Below, piece after piece: positions 7,788 through 14,704 of a DNA stretch of 19,877 bases; positions within the stretch are counted from its first letter, which is position 1; each line of letters starts with the position of its first letter. This stretch comes from Methylococcaceae bacterium (GTDB lineage: Bacteria > Pseudomonadota > Gammaproteobacteria > Methylococcales > Methylomonadaceae), in the NCBI GenBank assembly GCA_947506075.1, contig CANNNN010000008.1:1-19877 (forward strand), in the 5' to 3' direction. Position numbers and translations under genes: made by a program. The notes beneath the pieces are model-generated. The model made no database searches. It had not been told where the DNA came from and was given only the letters and a program-made list of their open reading frames with translations.

Positions 7788-10622
7788 TTAAAACTCCTCC
7801 CATTCATCACTGACGGACACGGCCAGGGGTGACAATTTGGCTGCCAAAACAGAATTGTAAGCGGATTTTCTGGTATCTTGGACTGCTGTGGAGCAGTTAA
7901 CTCGGGGCTTGGCTTGCTGCAGGGTCGTGCGTGAGCTGCCAACTACATTAAATTCGGCTACCGTGACCGACAGGTTTTGCGCCTGCTCTTCTAGCGATTC
8001 TGCAGAAGCGGCAGCCTGCTCTACCAAGGCCGCATTCTGTTGCGTCACATCGTCCATTTGGGCGATGGCCTGGTTGACCTGCTCAATGCCAGAGGTTTGC
8101 TCAATGGAAGCCGCGCTGATCTCAGACATCATTAAGGTCACGCCACGCACGGAGCGGACGATTTCTTCCATGGTTAGGCCTGCTTCGGCGACCAGTTTGG
8201 TACCCCCTTCCACTTGTTCGACCGACGCGGCAATCAGCTTTTTAATTTCCCCAGCCGCCGAGGCGGCGCGTTGCGCTAGGCTGCGTACCTCTACAGCGAC
8301 CACCGCAAAGCCCCGGCCTTGATCACCTGCTCTGGCAGCTTCGACGGCGGCGTTCAGCGCAAGAATATTGGTCTGGAAGGCGATGTCATCAATCACCGAG
8401 ATGATGGCGACAATCTTTCCCGACGCCTCGTTGATGCCTTCCATCGTGGCGACGACTTTGCCAACTACGGCGACACCCTTGCCTGCGATGTCTGAGGCAT
8501 CGACCGCAAGCTTGTTGGCCTGTTTGGCATTTTGACTATTGGCCTGCACGGTAGAGGTCAGTTCTTCCATACTGGCGGCGGTCTGTTCAAGGCTGGCTGC
8601 CTGCTCTTCGGTGCGGTGCGATAAATCATTATTGCCGGCGGCAATTTCCTTGGACGCCATGTTAATGCTGTCGGTCGCTTCCTGGATCTGGCTGATAATC
8701 TCCTTAAGCTTTTCTACCGTGGTATTGGAATCCTCTTTCAACTTGCCAAAAGTACCGGAATAATCATTGGTGATGGTTTGCGTCAAATCACAGCGGGATA
8801 AGGCGCCCAGTACCCGAACGACTTCATTCAGCGCGTTCTCGGTGGTTCCTAGCAGTTGGTTCATGCCTGTACCCAGCAGCAGTATGAAGCCTTCCTTGCC
8901 TTGCAGATCCAGGCGTTGGCTCAGATCACCCTTAACCGAAGCTTCTACAATAGCGGCCACCTCTTGCTCTACGGCGACTTCGCCGGTTCTATCCAGCCAT
9001 TCGGCGACCGTGCCCAGGCGCAGGCCTTGCGTATTGACCATAGGGTTGGCGGTCACCACCATCGAATGGCTACCCAGCAGCATGCTGGCTTTATAGGTTT
9101 TGGTTAATGAAGACAGCAACTGCGCCTGATGCGGCGGATTTTTATGGAAACCGTCGATATTGCTGCCCACCAGGTTGGCAATCGAGAAAGTCGGCAATTG
9201 CCGGCGTATCTCCGCTTCGTTCTTGCCCATAATATCGACCACCGCCTTGTTGACATAAACGATGTTACGTTCGTTATCGGCAATCATGACCCCGGTACAG
9301 ATGCTGTCCAGAGCAATCTTGACGCGCAGATTCTCATCGGAGATACGGTTGATTTCGGCAATATCGAAACCGAGCTTGGTCTGCATCGCTTTAAGCGAGT
9401 CCAGCACCTTGCCGATTTCATCCTTACGTTCAATATCGATCACGTTGCTGTAATTGCCCTGGGCAATTTGGTCGAAATGCCCGACAGCGGCGTTAAGCGG
9501 GCGCACGATGGCGCGGAGTAAGCTTATGCCCAACCATAAAATCAGTAACAGGCCCGTGCCTAGCAAACCGATGGAGAGTTTTTGGGTCTGGTCATAGCGC
9601 GCTTGTGCACTTTCGTATTCCCGCTTGGCGACATCGGTCTGCAACTGCAAAAGCTTTTGAATATCTTCGTCAACTCGTTCATACAGCGGTCGAATCTTGT
9701 CAACGATGATGCTGTTTGCCAGAACCAGATCATGATCACGCAAAGCAACGACTGCCGGTTTAAGTCCTTCCATGACGAAATTCTTCCTTTTTTCAGCGAA
9801 TTGGTCGGCCAGACTTATTTCTTCAGGAATGAGTTGTGTAGCCCTGTACTCAGACCATACCCGGGTAATTTCCAGGATATTTTTTTCGACCTCGCCGGTG
9901 TTAAATAAGACCACCTCGGGCGTTGGCGTGAGCAGACTGGCGGTGATGCGCAGTCGGTTAGTCATTAGCAGTTTTTGAATAAGGGCAATTTGCTTCATCG
10001 GCAGGGTGCGATTTTCATACACGCTACGCAAACCTTCGTTGGTCTTGCCCATCCCGAACAGTCCGATACCACCAACGACCAATAACAGCAATGCCATGAT
10101 GATAATGACACTGATTAATCGGGATTGAATGTTGATTTGTTTAAGCAGGTTGAGCTTGCTGAAGCTGCTCGCGTTAACGATTTTGCCATCCTGTATTTTC
10201 AGCGTACCGGCCGTGCCCGCCCGAAATTTCTGGTAGGCGTCGGCAGTCTCGGCAACTTGCTGTGAACTGGGTTTGCGACGCACCGACATGTAGCCGATAA
10301 GCTGATTGCGTTCGTAGACCGGTGCCGCATTGGCCAGCACCCAGTAGTAATCACCATTTTTACAGCGGTTTTTGACCAGACCTGTCCAAGGACGACCGGC
10401 TTTTAACGAAGCCCACATATCCTCAAACGCTTCAGATGGCATGTCCGGATGGCGGATGATATTTTGTGGCGCGTCGATCAACTCGTCCTCGCTAAAACCG
10501 CTGATCCGGATAAAGTCCGCGTTGATATAGGTAATAAGCCCTTTAAGATCAGTTTTAGACACGATGGAATCACTTTCCAGTAGCGTGTATTCGACGCTGG
10601 TAACCGGCATATTAATTTTCAT
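7788..10622 (-). CDS. Methyl-accepting chemotaxis protein with Aer-type FAD-PAS, periplasmic domain and second PAS
   Basis: A 944-aa inner-membrane chemoreceptor. Residues about 15-115 are a PAS domain very like E. coli Aer. The positions known to matter for FAD there fall at the same numbers here: Asn34 (TYINADF), Arg57/His58/Asp60 (IIRHPDMP) and Trp79 (GRPWTGLVKNR). Then come TM1 (about 169-191), a periplasmic helical domain (about 192-348), TM2 (about 349-371), HAMP (to about 425), a second PAS (about 432-545), a second HAMP-like stretch (about 550-610) and the signalling hairpin with the conserved tip IDDIAFQTNILALNAAVEAA near 744-763. The last residues are EWEEF, a CheR/CheB docking pentapeptide of the xWxxF type. 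The expected role is to report redox or oxygen, and possibly an external ligand, to CheA/CheW. The ATG at 10622 gives the Aer-like start; the ribosome-binding site is weak. Confidence 0.95.
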   Translation of the reverse strand: MKINMPVTSVEYTLLESDSIVSKTDLKGLITYINADFIRISGFSEDELIDAPQNIIRHPDMPSEAFEDMWASLKAGRPWTGLVKNRCKNGDYYWVLANAAPVYERNQLIGYMSVRRKPSSQQVAETADAYQKFRAGTAGTLKIQDGKIVNASSFSKLNLLKQINIQSRLISVIIIMALLLLVVGGIGLFGMGKTNEGLRSVYENRTLPMKQIALIQKLLMTNRLRITASLLTPTPEVVLFNTGEVEKNILEITRVWSEYRATQLIPEEISLADQFAEKRKNFVMEGLKPAVVALRDHDLVLANSIIVDKIRPLYERVDEDIQKLLQLQTDVAKREYESAQARYDQTQKLSIGLLGTGLLLILWLGISLLRAIVRPLNAAVGHFDQIAQGNYSNVIDIERKDEIGKVLDSLKAMQTKLGFDIAEINRISDENLRVKIALDSICTGVMIADNERNIVYVNKAVVDIMGKNEAEIRRQLPTFSIANLVGSNIDGFHKNPPHQAQLLSSLTKTYKASMLLGSHSMVVTANPMVNTQGLRLGTVAEWLDRTGEVAVEQEVAAIVEASVKGDLSQRLDLQGKEGFILLLGTGMNQLLGTTENALNEVVRVLGALSRCDLTQTITNDYSGTFGKLKEDSNTTVEKLKEIISQIQEATDSINMASKEIAAGNNDLSHRTEEQAASLEQTAASMEELTSTVQANSQNAKQANKLAVDASDIAGKGVAVVGKVVATMEGINEASGKIVAIISVIDDIAFQTNILALNAAVEAARAGDQGRGFAVVAVEVRSLAQRAASAAGEIKKLIAASVEQVEGGTKLVAEAGLTMEEIVRSVRGVTLMMSEISAASIEQTSGIEQVNQAIAQMDDVTQQNAALVEQAAASAESLEEQAQNLSVTVAEFNVVGSSRTTLQQAKPRVNCSTAVQDTRKSAYNSVLAAKLSPLAVSVSDEWEEF

Positions 10623-10661
10623 GGCTTTTCTTCTGGTATGGGTTAAGTGATCTGTTTTTTA

Positions 10662-10679
10662 GAACGGGTTTACCTGTTC
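10662..10679. promoter_or_regulatory. Operator-like dyad upstream of the chemoreceptor
   Basis: GAACGGGTTTACCTGTTC reads the same on both strands at 7 of 9 half-site positions. It lies 40-57 nt upstream of the chemoreceptor ATG, where a repressor or activator site would be expected. The size and spacing fit a dimeric regulator; which one is unknown. Confidence 0.35.
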
Positions 10680-10681
10680 AA

Positions 10682-10709
10682 CAGTCTCCTTGATAAGACA
10701 ACGAGACTG
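10682..10709. promoter_or_regulatory. Stem-loop or dyad (CAGTCTC/GAGACTG) upstream of the chemoreceptor
   Basis: CAGTCTC (10682-10688) and GAGACTG (10703-10709) are perfect inverses. Inside them TTG/CAA can also pair after one mismatch, leaving a 6-nt loop. There is no T-run, so it is not a terminator. It may be a protein site or a structured leader of the chemoreceptor mRNA. Confidence 0.4.
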
Positions 10710-10789
10710 CCTAGAGAACAAAGTACGTATTTACTTATGAGATATAAATCATGAAGCCGAACCGGCGTTTGTAACTCCAGCCCTAATCG

Positions 10790-11093
10790 TTAAAAGCCCA
10801 ACCTAAGCGCTTTCACCACCAGGTCTTCGTTACCATCGCTGCTCACCAGCACCACGGACAAGTGTCTGCCGGCTTGAGCCAATTGTTTCAGCACTTCCAG
10901 CCCATTCATGTCGGGCAGGCGACAATCAAGCAACAACAGGTCGAACCTTGTAGCCGCCAAGCGCTCGACACACGCCTGACCGCTACCTACGGTTTCGACT
11001 TCAAACTCCGGCGCGTACTCGGAAAAAAAGAGTGGAGTAAGATCAACGTCCAGAGAATTAACCTCGGCATCGAGGCCTCGGAGGGGGATTCAT
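10790..11093 (-). pseudogene. Decayed response-regulator receiver domain (frameshifted and truncated)
   Basis: The minus strand encodes an unmistakable CheY-like receiver: EYAPEFEVETVGSG, then RFDLLLLDCRLPDMNGLEVL with the phosphoacceptor Asp, then LSVVLVSSDGNEDLVVKAL. In this frame there is no start codon and a TGA lies at the N-terminal end. The ATG at 11093 is one base out of register, at a run of five Cs (11083-11087 on this strand). Removing one C gives MNPLRGLDAEVNSLDVDLT, which joins the receiver as one 100-codon reading frame; 304 nt is exactly 101 codons plus one base. The stop TAA falls where alpha-4 should lead into beta-5, so the conserved Lys is missing. The acidic N-terminal patch is also degraded. 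I infer a dead receiver gene; a sequencing error at the C-run would repair the frame but not the missing C-terminus. Confidence 0.75.
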
Positions 11094-11308
11094 GGTTGCT
11101 TCCGGCTAAGAGAGGTTGATTGCTGATCAACCCAGGGATTGAAGTTTACCAGCTCTTCGGTGAACCGTATGATTTAATTGGCTAGGCGATGCAGGCGTTG
11201 AAACCTAGCACATCGCTTATAATTTAGTTTTTCTCGGCTAAATTCAGATAACCGCTTTCGATAAACAGTCACAAGCCTGCTAAATGTCTGCACCCTCCCA
11301 CGGTATTT
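11094..11308. other. Non-coding remainder of the 0.7-kb gap, with inverted repeats and possible gene debris
   Basis: No convincing gene. On the minus strand a 27-codon fragment (about 11091-11174) ends in NPWVDQQSTSLSRKQP and its TGA overlaps the receiver ATG (ATGA), as in an operon. On the plus strand 21 codons (11122-11184) read LLINPGIEVYQLFGEPYDLI between stops. Either may be debris or chance. A 7-bp hairpin GGTTGAT-TGCTG-ATCAACC occupies 11114-11132. Confidence 0.4.
11181..11216. repeat. Interleaved inverted repeats (A-B-A'-B' order)
   Basis: GCTAGG (11181-11186) is the inverse of CCTAGC (11204-11209), and GCGATG (11186-11191) is the inverse of CATCGC (11211-11216). The arms are interleaved, so an RNA could form either hairpin or a pseudoknot. 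It may also be a copy of a dispersed intergenic repeat. No function can be assigned. Confidence 0.4.
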
Positions 11309-11992
11309 TTAGTTATTCTCGCTACCGAGCTGATACCAACCGTAGTAAACAAGCCAGCCGACAAAAAAAACCAGATAGCCAGACCATAAAATATCCGACA
11401 GGAAATGACCTCCCGCCGACATGCGGGTCAATCCCAGAGTCAGGCCAAAAATCAGGGTCAAGGCCAGATAGAAAATTTTGCGTTTGCGAGACAAAAAATA
11501 TAAGCCAAAAAACATAAAACCCACCGAACAATGTCCGCAAACAAATGCCTTTTCACCGGTATGGCCTATTTGCAGCGGTGGAATATAGTCATGCTGCCCA
11601 CCAAACTCAGTCATATGCGCAGGTCTTGGCCGTCCCCAGTGATCTTTAAATACCAGATTAACAACTAAGCCGGGACCCAGTGCGATCACTAATAATAAAT
11701 AGGTTGCAGGCCTTCGTAAGTATTGAAATTTAGGCAAAAAATAGCTTAAACCTATCGTTATCAATGCAGCTATCACAGCTGTTATGGTCAATGAATAGGC
11801 ATATTTAAATAAAAAAAGCCACAGCCACCAGTCTTTCCAGGGCCACAGGTTGCTGCCATCACCGGACTGATAAAACAGCGCAGCGACCTCGCGATCCAGA
11901 TCAGTCAGCCAAAAAACCGGCGTAGTTACACAAACCAACACCAGAAGGATAATCAACTCCCGCCAACGACGGTCTAAGGTCATGAAGCTCAT
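11309..11992 (-). CDS. PAP2 family phosphatase, probable envelope-lipid phosphatase
   Basis: A 227-aa integral membrane protein with about six hydrophobic segments. The three phosphatase motifs are recognisable: K116-x6-R123-P124 (KDHWGRPRP), VCGH at 151-154 in place of the usual PSGH, and R190-x5-H196-x3-D200 (TRMSAGGHFLSD). His196 is the expected nucleophile and His154 the general acid. The Ser-to-Cys change in motif 2 is unusual against the textbook consensus but occurs in some PAP2 branches. It is the last gene of a four-gene unit, 3 nt after the GT39 gene, so by context it most likely removes a phosphate from lipid A or from an undecaprenyl-linked carrier on the periplasmic side. LpxE-like, LpxF-like and UppP-like roles cannot be separated here. 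Confidence 0.88.
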   Translation of the reverse strand: MSFMTLDRRWRELIILLVLVCVTTPVFWLTDLDREVAALFYQSGDGSNLWPWKDWWLWLFLFKYAYSLTITAVIAALITIGLSYFLPKFQYLRRPATYLLLVIALGPGLVVNLVFKDHWGRPRPAHMTEFGGQHDYIPPLQIGHTGEKAFVCGHCSVGFMFFGLYFLSRKRKIFYLALTLIFGLTLGLTRMSAGGHFLSDILWSGYLVFFVGWLVYYGWYQLGSENN

Positions 11993-11995
11993 TAC

Positions 11996-13498
11996 TTATT
12001 CCACTAAGGGTGGCCAATATTTCAGGGTTTCACCCAAAAACAGATTGTAATGGGCATTTTTATTTACCGGATTAACGACTACGCCAAGCTTGCGGAACGA
12101 TGAAAAAGCCGCTTTCAGAGCTACCGGAACACCCGCCTCTTCTGTCTCAGTCACAATGAAAGCGTTTTTACCCAAACGATCAATCGGGCCGGGCCAGACT
12201 TCATATTGCGAGTTAATCTTGCCACTCTGCTCATAACGAAAAACTTTGGGGTGATCGGGCAGATAAAATGCCAATTGACTGGCTAAATAACGATGACCTA
12301 TAACCAGCACAAAGTCCTGTTCGGGATCAGCCAATAGTTGCTGTCTTTCGGCATCGATTGCCAGTACCATATCCTGGGTATGTCGGAATCTAAAGGTCGG
12401 ATCAACCGGCGTATTATGCAGATTAAACGCCTGGATCAACAGCGGCAGCGCATAGGTCAGCGAGACCATAAAATAGCCCAGCAGCAAACCGATTTTTAAG
12501 GACTTAAGCCATTGCCCTGCCTGCCACCGTCCGCTCAATAAAATCAGCGCGGTGAAATAAAAAGGCATCGGCCAGTTTCCTTGAACTTTTTGTATAAACC
12601 CCAAAGCCATGATGCCCAGCAATAAAACCGGGCCCATCAACACCAGAAATTGTTCCTTTTCCGGTAATCGGGTAAGTCGAAAGCTGGCGCTAACACTGAG
12701 TATCACCAGCAGTACAGCAATCACAGGTGTCGCCAGCAGTAGCTGAAACAGCAAAAAGGTAGCGCCTTGCTCAAGCCGGCTGAGTAAACCGACAGACTCC
12801 TTGATGCCGAAATGACCTTTGCTATGACCGAACATAACCCAGTCATGCTGCTGATTCCAGAGTAATATCGGCACGGTGCAGAGGATAACCGGCAGCAAAA
12901 AAACCAGAAATTCCCGTTTAAATAAACCACGCCGCTGTTTATTCAGCAATAAAAAAAATATCAGCATCAGCGGAATCGCAATGGCCACCTGCTTGGTGAG
13001 CAAAGCCGCTCCGGTTGCCACGCCTGCCCAAAACCAGGCGCGCTGTTGACCCTGGAATAAGGCACGATGCAAATAATAAACACTCATCATCCAGAAACAA
13101 TACAGCGGCGGATCTATCGTCATGACCAGATTGGCCAACACATTAAACGGCATCGCCAACATCAACATCAACGCAAAGGCCGCTGCCTGAGATGAGTAAA
13201 ACGCACGCGCCGTCGCGTAAAAATAGCCCAGGAAAACCGTCCCCAGCACCACGGTAGGTATCCTAACCACCGCCGTGTAATCACCGCCTATTCCTGTCGC
13301 CAAAGCAATCAGCCACGCCACCATCGGCGGCTTGCTGTAGTAACACCAATCCAGACTCCGTGACCAATCCCAGTAATAGGTTTCGTCTCCGATTAAATCC
13401 AGACCATTGACAAATAGATAAGCGACGCGCAACACAAACACGCTCGCGATCACCGCTACAAGATGGTTATTGATGAAGTTCTGGTGTTTTTCAGACAT
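11996..13498 (-). CDS. GT39/ArnT-like polyprenyl-phosphate-sugar glycosyltransferase
   Basis: A multi-pass membrane transferase of 500 aa that should move a sugar from a polyprenyl-phosphate donor to an acceptor in the periplasm. The first periplasmic loop has the catalytic acidic pair Asp38-Glu39 (GLDLIGDETYYWDWS) followed by WCYYSKPPMVAWL, the PMT/ArnT signature. About ten more hydrophobic segments follow, with a soluble C-terminal part from about residue 370. I start at ATG 13498 (MSEKHQNFI); a TTG at 13573 is in frame, but its 25-residue extension has no ribosome-binding site. The gene sits between a LAB_N gene and a PAP2 phosphatase, downstream of a DPM1-like GT2, which is the gene set of lipid A glycosylation (ArnC/ArnT or FlmF2/FlmK style). 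The sugar and the acceptor are inferred, not shown. Confidence 0.88.
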   Translation of the reverse strand: MSEKHQNFINNHLVAVIASVFVLRVAYLFVNGLDLIGDETYYWDWSRSLDWCYYSKPPMVAWLIALATGIGGDYTAVVRIPTVVLGTVFLGYFYATARAFYSSQAAAFALMLMLAMPFNVLANLVMTIDPPLYCFWMMSVYYLHRALFQGQQRAWFWAGVATGAALLTKQVAIAIPLMLIFFLLLNKQRRGLFKREFLVFLLPVILCTVPILLWNQQHDWVMFGHSKGHFGIKESVGLLSRLEQGATFLLFQLLLATPVIAVLLVILSVSASFRLTRLPEKEQFLVLMGPVLLLGIMALGFIQKVQGNWPMPFYFTALILLSGRWQAGQWLKSLKIGLLLGYFMVSLTYALPLLIQAFNLHNTPVDPTFRFRHTQDMVLAIDAERQQLLADPEQDFVLVIGHRYLASQLAFYLPDHPKVFRYEQSGKINSQYEVWPGPIDRLGKNAFIVTETEEAGVPVALKAAFSSFRKLGVVVNPVNKNAHYNLFLGETLKYWPPLVE

Positions 13499-13600
13499 GG
13501 GCAAATATTTGGATTCTATATGGTATCGTAGCAAGACTGTTGCCTTAAACAGCAGAAAATGCGCGCACGGCAAGTCCTACACTGTTACGGATACAAAGGT

Positions 13601-13885
13601 CTATTCAAGATTTAAATTCTTGCGCTCGTAAACCACAAAATACAGGTTCCGGAAATAAATCAACAACCCGCTAGCTTGCCCAACGATAAAAACCGGATCT
13701 TGCCGATAAATCGCATAAGCCAGCAGAGTAACGCCGCCGCCGATACTGAAATACCAAAAAGCGATAGGAAACACGCTTTTCTTCTCGCGCTCACTCTTAA
13801 TCCATTGCACGATAAAACGCGCTGAAAATAAGGCCTGACCTACAAAACCGACTATCAGCCAAACTGTCTCTTTATCCACACTCAC
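13601..13885 (-). CDS. LAB_N (lipid A biosynthesis N-terminal) domain membrane protein
   Basis: A 94-aa protein with three membrane segments and the LAB_N signature: WLIVGFVGQALFSARFIVQW, then KKSVFPIAFWYFSIGGG, then GLLIYFRNLYF. The domain resembles small EamA/EmrE-like half-transporters such as ArnE/ArnF, so it may help move the polyprenyl-phosphate sugar across the inner membrane; this is inference from fold and context. I start at GTG 13885 because GGAGGT (13892-13897) lies 6 nt upstream and the GTG overlaps the GT2 stop as GTGA. An in-frame ATG at 13924 would add 13 unlikely residues inside the GT2 gene. It is followed after about 100 nt by the GT39 gene. Confidence 0.88.
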   Translation of the reverse strand: MSVDKETVWLIVGFVGQALFSARFIVQWIKSEREKKSVFPIAFWYFSIGGGVTLLAYAIYRQDPVFIVGQASGLLIYFRNLYFVVYERKNLNLE

Positions 13886-14601
13886 TGCTGTACCTCCGGC
13901 AGTTTTGCCCGCTTTTGCAACCATATCACGCCTAGTATATCGACTATGCCCACACTAAGTCGGTCCAAGGTGCCGTATTTCGAATAGCCATGTTCACGGA
14001 CTCTGTGACTAACTGGTTCGGAAATGACCTGTCCGCCGGCTCTTAAAATCAGCGCGGGTAGAAAGCGATGCATATGATCAAAATAGGGCAAGCTTAAGAA
14101 TTCATCCTTTAAAAACACCTTTAAACCGCAACCGGTATCAGGCGTATTATCGCCTAATAATCTGGAACGCACGGCATTGGCCACTTTCGATGAAAATAGT
14201 CTCCAGGCGGAATCATGCCGTTTATTTCTCCATCCGGCGACCATCCATAAATTGCCGGTATTATTCCGTTGCTGGATCAATACCTGATACAACTTTGGAA
14301 TATCAGCAGGATCATTTTGTCCGTCGCCATCCAGCGTTGCAATATAGGGAAAGCTTGCTGCCTTTATTCCAGTATGAATAGCCGCACTTTGCCCGCAGCT
14401 TTGCTGATGCCGAATCACTCTCAGCGCTTTTACCTGTTGCTGAGTCTGCTTTAAAACCACCGCTGTATCGTCATTACTGCCGTCATCGACATAGATAATT
14501 TCATAGGCTTCGGCCTGACTCATAGCACTAACAATCTCTTCAATTAATGAATTGATATTGTCAGCTTCATTATGAACAGGAACAACAATCGAAATTTTCA
14601 C
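13882..14601 (-). CDS. GT2 family glycosyltransferase (DPM1/ArnC/FlmF2-like)
   Basis: A cytosolic GT-A fold transferase that should load a sugar from a nucleotide donor onto undecaprenyl phosphate. Marks in order: KISIVVPVHNEADNINSLI at the N-terminus, EIIYVDDGSNDDT, the GQSAAIHTGI segment, the DxD-type metal motif TLDGDGQNDP, and the late acceptor loop SHRVREHGYSKYG. There is no long membrane tail, only a short hydrophobic VGIVDILGVIWL near the end, as in dolichyl-phosphate-mannose-synthase-like forms. I choose GTG 14601, since GAGGAA (14608-14613) is 6 nt upstream; a GTG at 14607 abuts that site. The stop overlaps the LAB_N start. It heads the four-gene lipid-sugar unit, with the rpsI terminator 26 nt upstream of the start, so either read-through or a promoter I cannot see drives it. 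Confidence 0.92.
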   Translation of the reverse strand: MKISIVVPVHNEADNINSLIEEIVSAMSQAEAYEIIYVDDGSNDDTAVVLKQTQQQVKALRVIRHQQSCGQSAAIHTGIKAASFPYIATLDGDGQNDPADIPKLYQVLIQQRNNTGNLWMVAGWRNKRHDSAWRLFSSKVANAVRSRLLGDNTPDTGCGLKVFLKDEFLSLPYFDHMHRFLPALILRAGGQVISEPVSHRVREHGYSKYGTLDRLSVGIVDILGVIWLQKRAKLPEVQQ

Positions 14602-14626
14602 AGCCACTTCCTCTTTTAATAACCAT

Positions 14627-14661
14627 AAAAAAGGGCCGCATCCTAGGAATGCAGCCCTTTT
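14627..14661 (-). terminator. Rho-independent terminator after rplM-rpsI
   Basis: On the minus strand the stem AAAAGGGC-x-GCAT (7-nt loop) ATGC-x-GCCCTTTT has 12 pairs and one mismatch, followed by a T-run (six As at 14627-14632 as written). It lies about 44 nt past the rpsI stop and just before the GT2 start, so it separates the ribosomal operon from the glycosylation operon. Confidence 0.88.
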
Positions 14662-14663
14662 AT

Positions 14664-14697
14664 CTTCATACGCGTAACCACTTGTTACTGCATGAAG
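14664..14697 (-). ncRNA. Additional stem-loop in the rpsI 3' untranslated region
   Basis: CTTCAT/ATGAAG (14664-14669 and 14692-14697) enclose GTAAC/GTTAC (14674-14678 and 1484-14888 in order, that is 14684-14688) around a 5-nt loop, with a small internal loop between the two stems. The structure sits between the rpsI stop and the terminator hairpin, giving two tandem hairpins on the 3' end of the transcript. It may protect the mRNA end; an independent RNA is possible but not shown. Confidence 0.4.
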
Positions 14698-14704
14698 TAC
14701 CCAA

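Noticed and set aside
8539..9521. Several plus-strand frames across the chemoreceptor gene.
   Set aside because: They are antisense to conserved HAMP, PAS and signalling domains and show no domain of their own.
10862..11119. An 85-codon plus-strand frame in the gap.
   Set aside because: It is the antisense of the receiver remnant, whose minus-strand reading is clearly protein-like.
11122..11184. Plus-strand 21-codon frame LLINPGIEVYQLFGEPYDLI, which faintly recalls Uma2-type nuclease tails.
   Set aside because: It is too short to identify and has stops at both ends; chance or repeat debris is as likely.
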